Source: Candidatus Methanogasteraceae archaeon UBA261
Lineage (GTDB): Archaea > Halobacteriota > Methanosarcinia > Methanosarcinales > Methanogasteraceae
Assembly: GCA_002506015.1 (NCBI GenBank)
Contig: DAWR01000184.1
Span: 1 to 5,294 of the forward strand
Direction: 5' to 3'
Length of the DNA: 5,294 bases
Shown here: positions 4,795-5,294 of the stretch, in pieces
Layout of the letters: the number at the start of each line of letters is the position of its first letter
Position numbering within the stretch: position 1 is the stretch's first letter
The notes under the pieces: generated by a model
Seen by the model: only the letters and a program-made list of their open reading frames with translations
Told to the model about the DNA's origin: nothing
The model's database searches: none
Position numbers and translations under genes: made by a program

Positions 4795-5294
4795 TAAGCA
4801 GATGTTCTATCGCAAGAGTGATCCATTTTCGTTCTGCGATGACTAAAACGTTTTCAGAGTCGGGAGATGCCATAGTTTCGATATCGGCTTTCATTCTTTT
4901 GAGTTGACTTAGAATTCGCATTCCCACAACGTTTTTTTGGAACGCGGCGTATCTCTCTTTGAAAACAACTTTTCCAAGGTTCTTGACGAAATGGTAGTGG
5001 CATATTTGCTGCCCCGCCCCTGGAAAAGCCTCAGTTGCAGCATCACGAATTTGTTTGATCATATCTCTAACGACAACGATTGGAGTTCCGTATAACGAGT
5101 TCAACGCTTGCAGAAAAGTCTTTACGTACTTTTTACTTTCCGTTGGGATGATTTGAGTATCCATAGTGATCATAGTCTCACCTTCTTTTGCCATAAACAC
5201 AATTTCGTTGCCTGCCTCTCCGGTTCCGTCCAGATGAATCCTTACACCACCCCGTTTTTCAAAAGAGGCGCTTATTTGAGGTACATGCCTTTTG
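4784..5294 (-). pseudogene. Truncated transposase, cut at its 3' side; 5' end outside the window
   Basis: The minus-strand frame is open from the window edge (first full codon 5291-5293) to a stop at 4784-4786 inside the right repeat of the insertion sequence. About 166 residues are native and the last few (ISG) come from the repeat. Visible parts include VRIHLDGTGEAGNEIVFMA with a likely first catalytic Asp (5228-5230), then TPIVVVRDMIKQIRDAA with a likely second Asp (5063-5065). FPGAGQQICHYHFVKNLGK follows, a Cys/His motif like those of MULE/IS256- or ISL3-related DDE transposases. The remaining C-terminal part, where the catalytic Glu is expected, is cut off after AIEHLL. No frame on the far side of the insertion sequence continues it. 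An ATG at 5198-5200 is internal, since coding-like sequence extends upstream of it. The gene is unlikely to be active; the exact family is uncertain. Confidence 0.75.

Overview
The window looks like a chromosomal segment of an anaerobic archaeon, most likely a methanogen or a related methane- or alkane-oxidising lineage with methyl-coenzyme M reductase. Three things point there: a short, single-domain CbiX/CfbA chelatase of the archaeal kind, AGGTGA-type ribosome binding sites just upstream of the genes, and TATA-like boxes. No rRNA, tRNA or marker gene is present, so the lineage cannot be fixed.

Layout. Positions 1-554 are mostly non-coding and AT-rich. They carry two palindromic repeats of the GATTAACAC/GATTACACA type (83-136 and 216-287), a candidate promoter and a small perfect hairpin in the leader of the first gene. 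Positions 555-2928 hold a compact, same-strand, probably co-transcribed cluster: a DUF4198/NikK-like protein, the sirohydrochlorin chelatase CfbA/CbiX, a broken methyltransferase gene and an intact class I SAM methyltransferase related to the broken one. Positions 2929-3329 are a decayed, AT-rich spacer with one tiny ORF. From 3330 to the end the window is mobile DNA. A complete 1375-bp insertion sequence (3420-4794), with 34-bp imperfect terminal inverted repeats and an rve-type transposase, sits between two other broken transposase genes: a 5' stub on the + strand and a truncated gene on the - strand that runs off the window.

How the genes may work together. DUF4198/NikK proteins are associated with nickel uptake. 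CfbA inserts nickel into sirohydrochlorin as the first dedicated step of coenzyme F430 synthesis, and the same enzyme type inserts cobalt for B12. Side by side they suggest a nickel-handling and tetrapyrrole operon. What the adjacent methyltransferases act on cannot be told from sequence. I see no convincing novel system. The best leads are the unknown role of the paired methyltransferases next to CfbA, the decay of one of them by two frameshifts and a truncation, and the mosaic of insertion sequences at the right.
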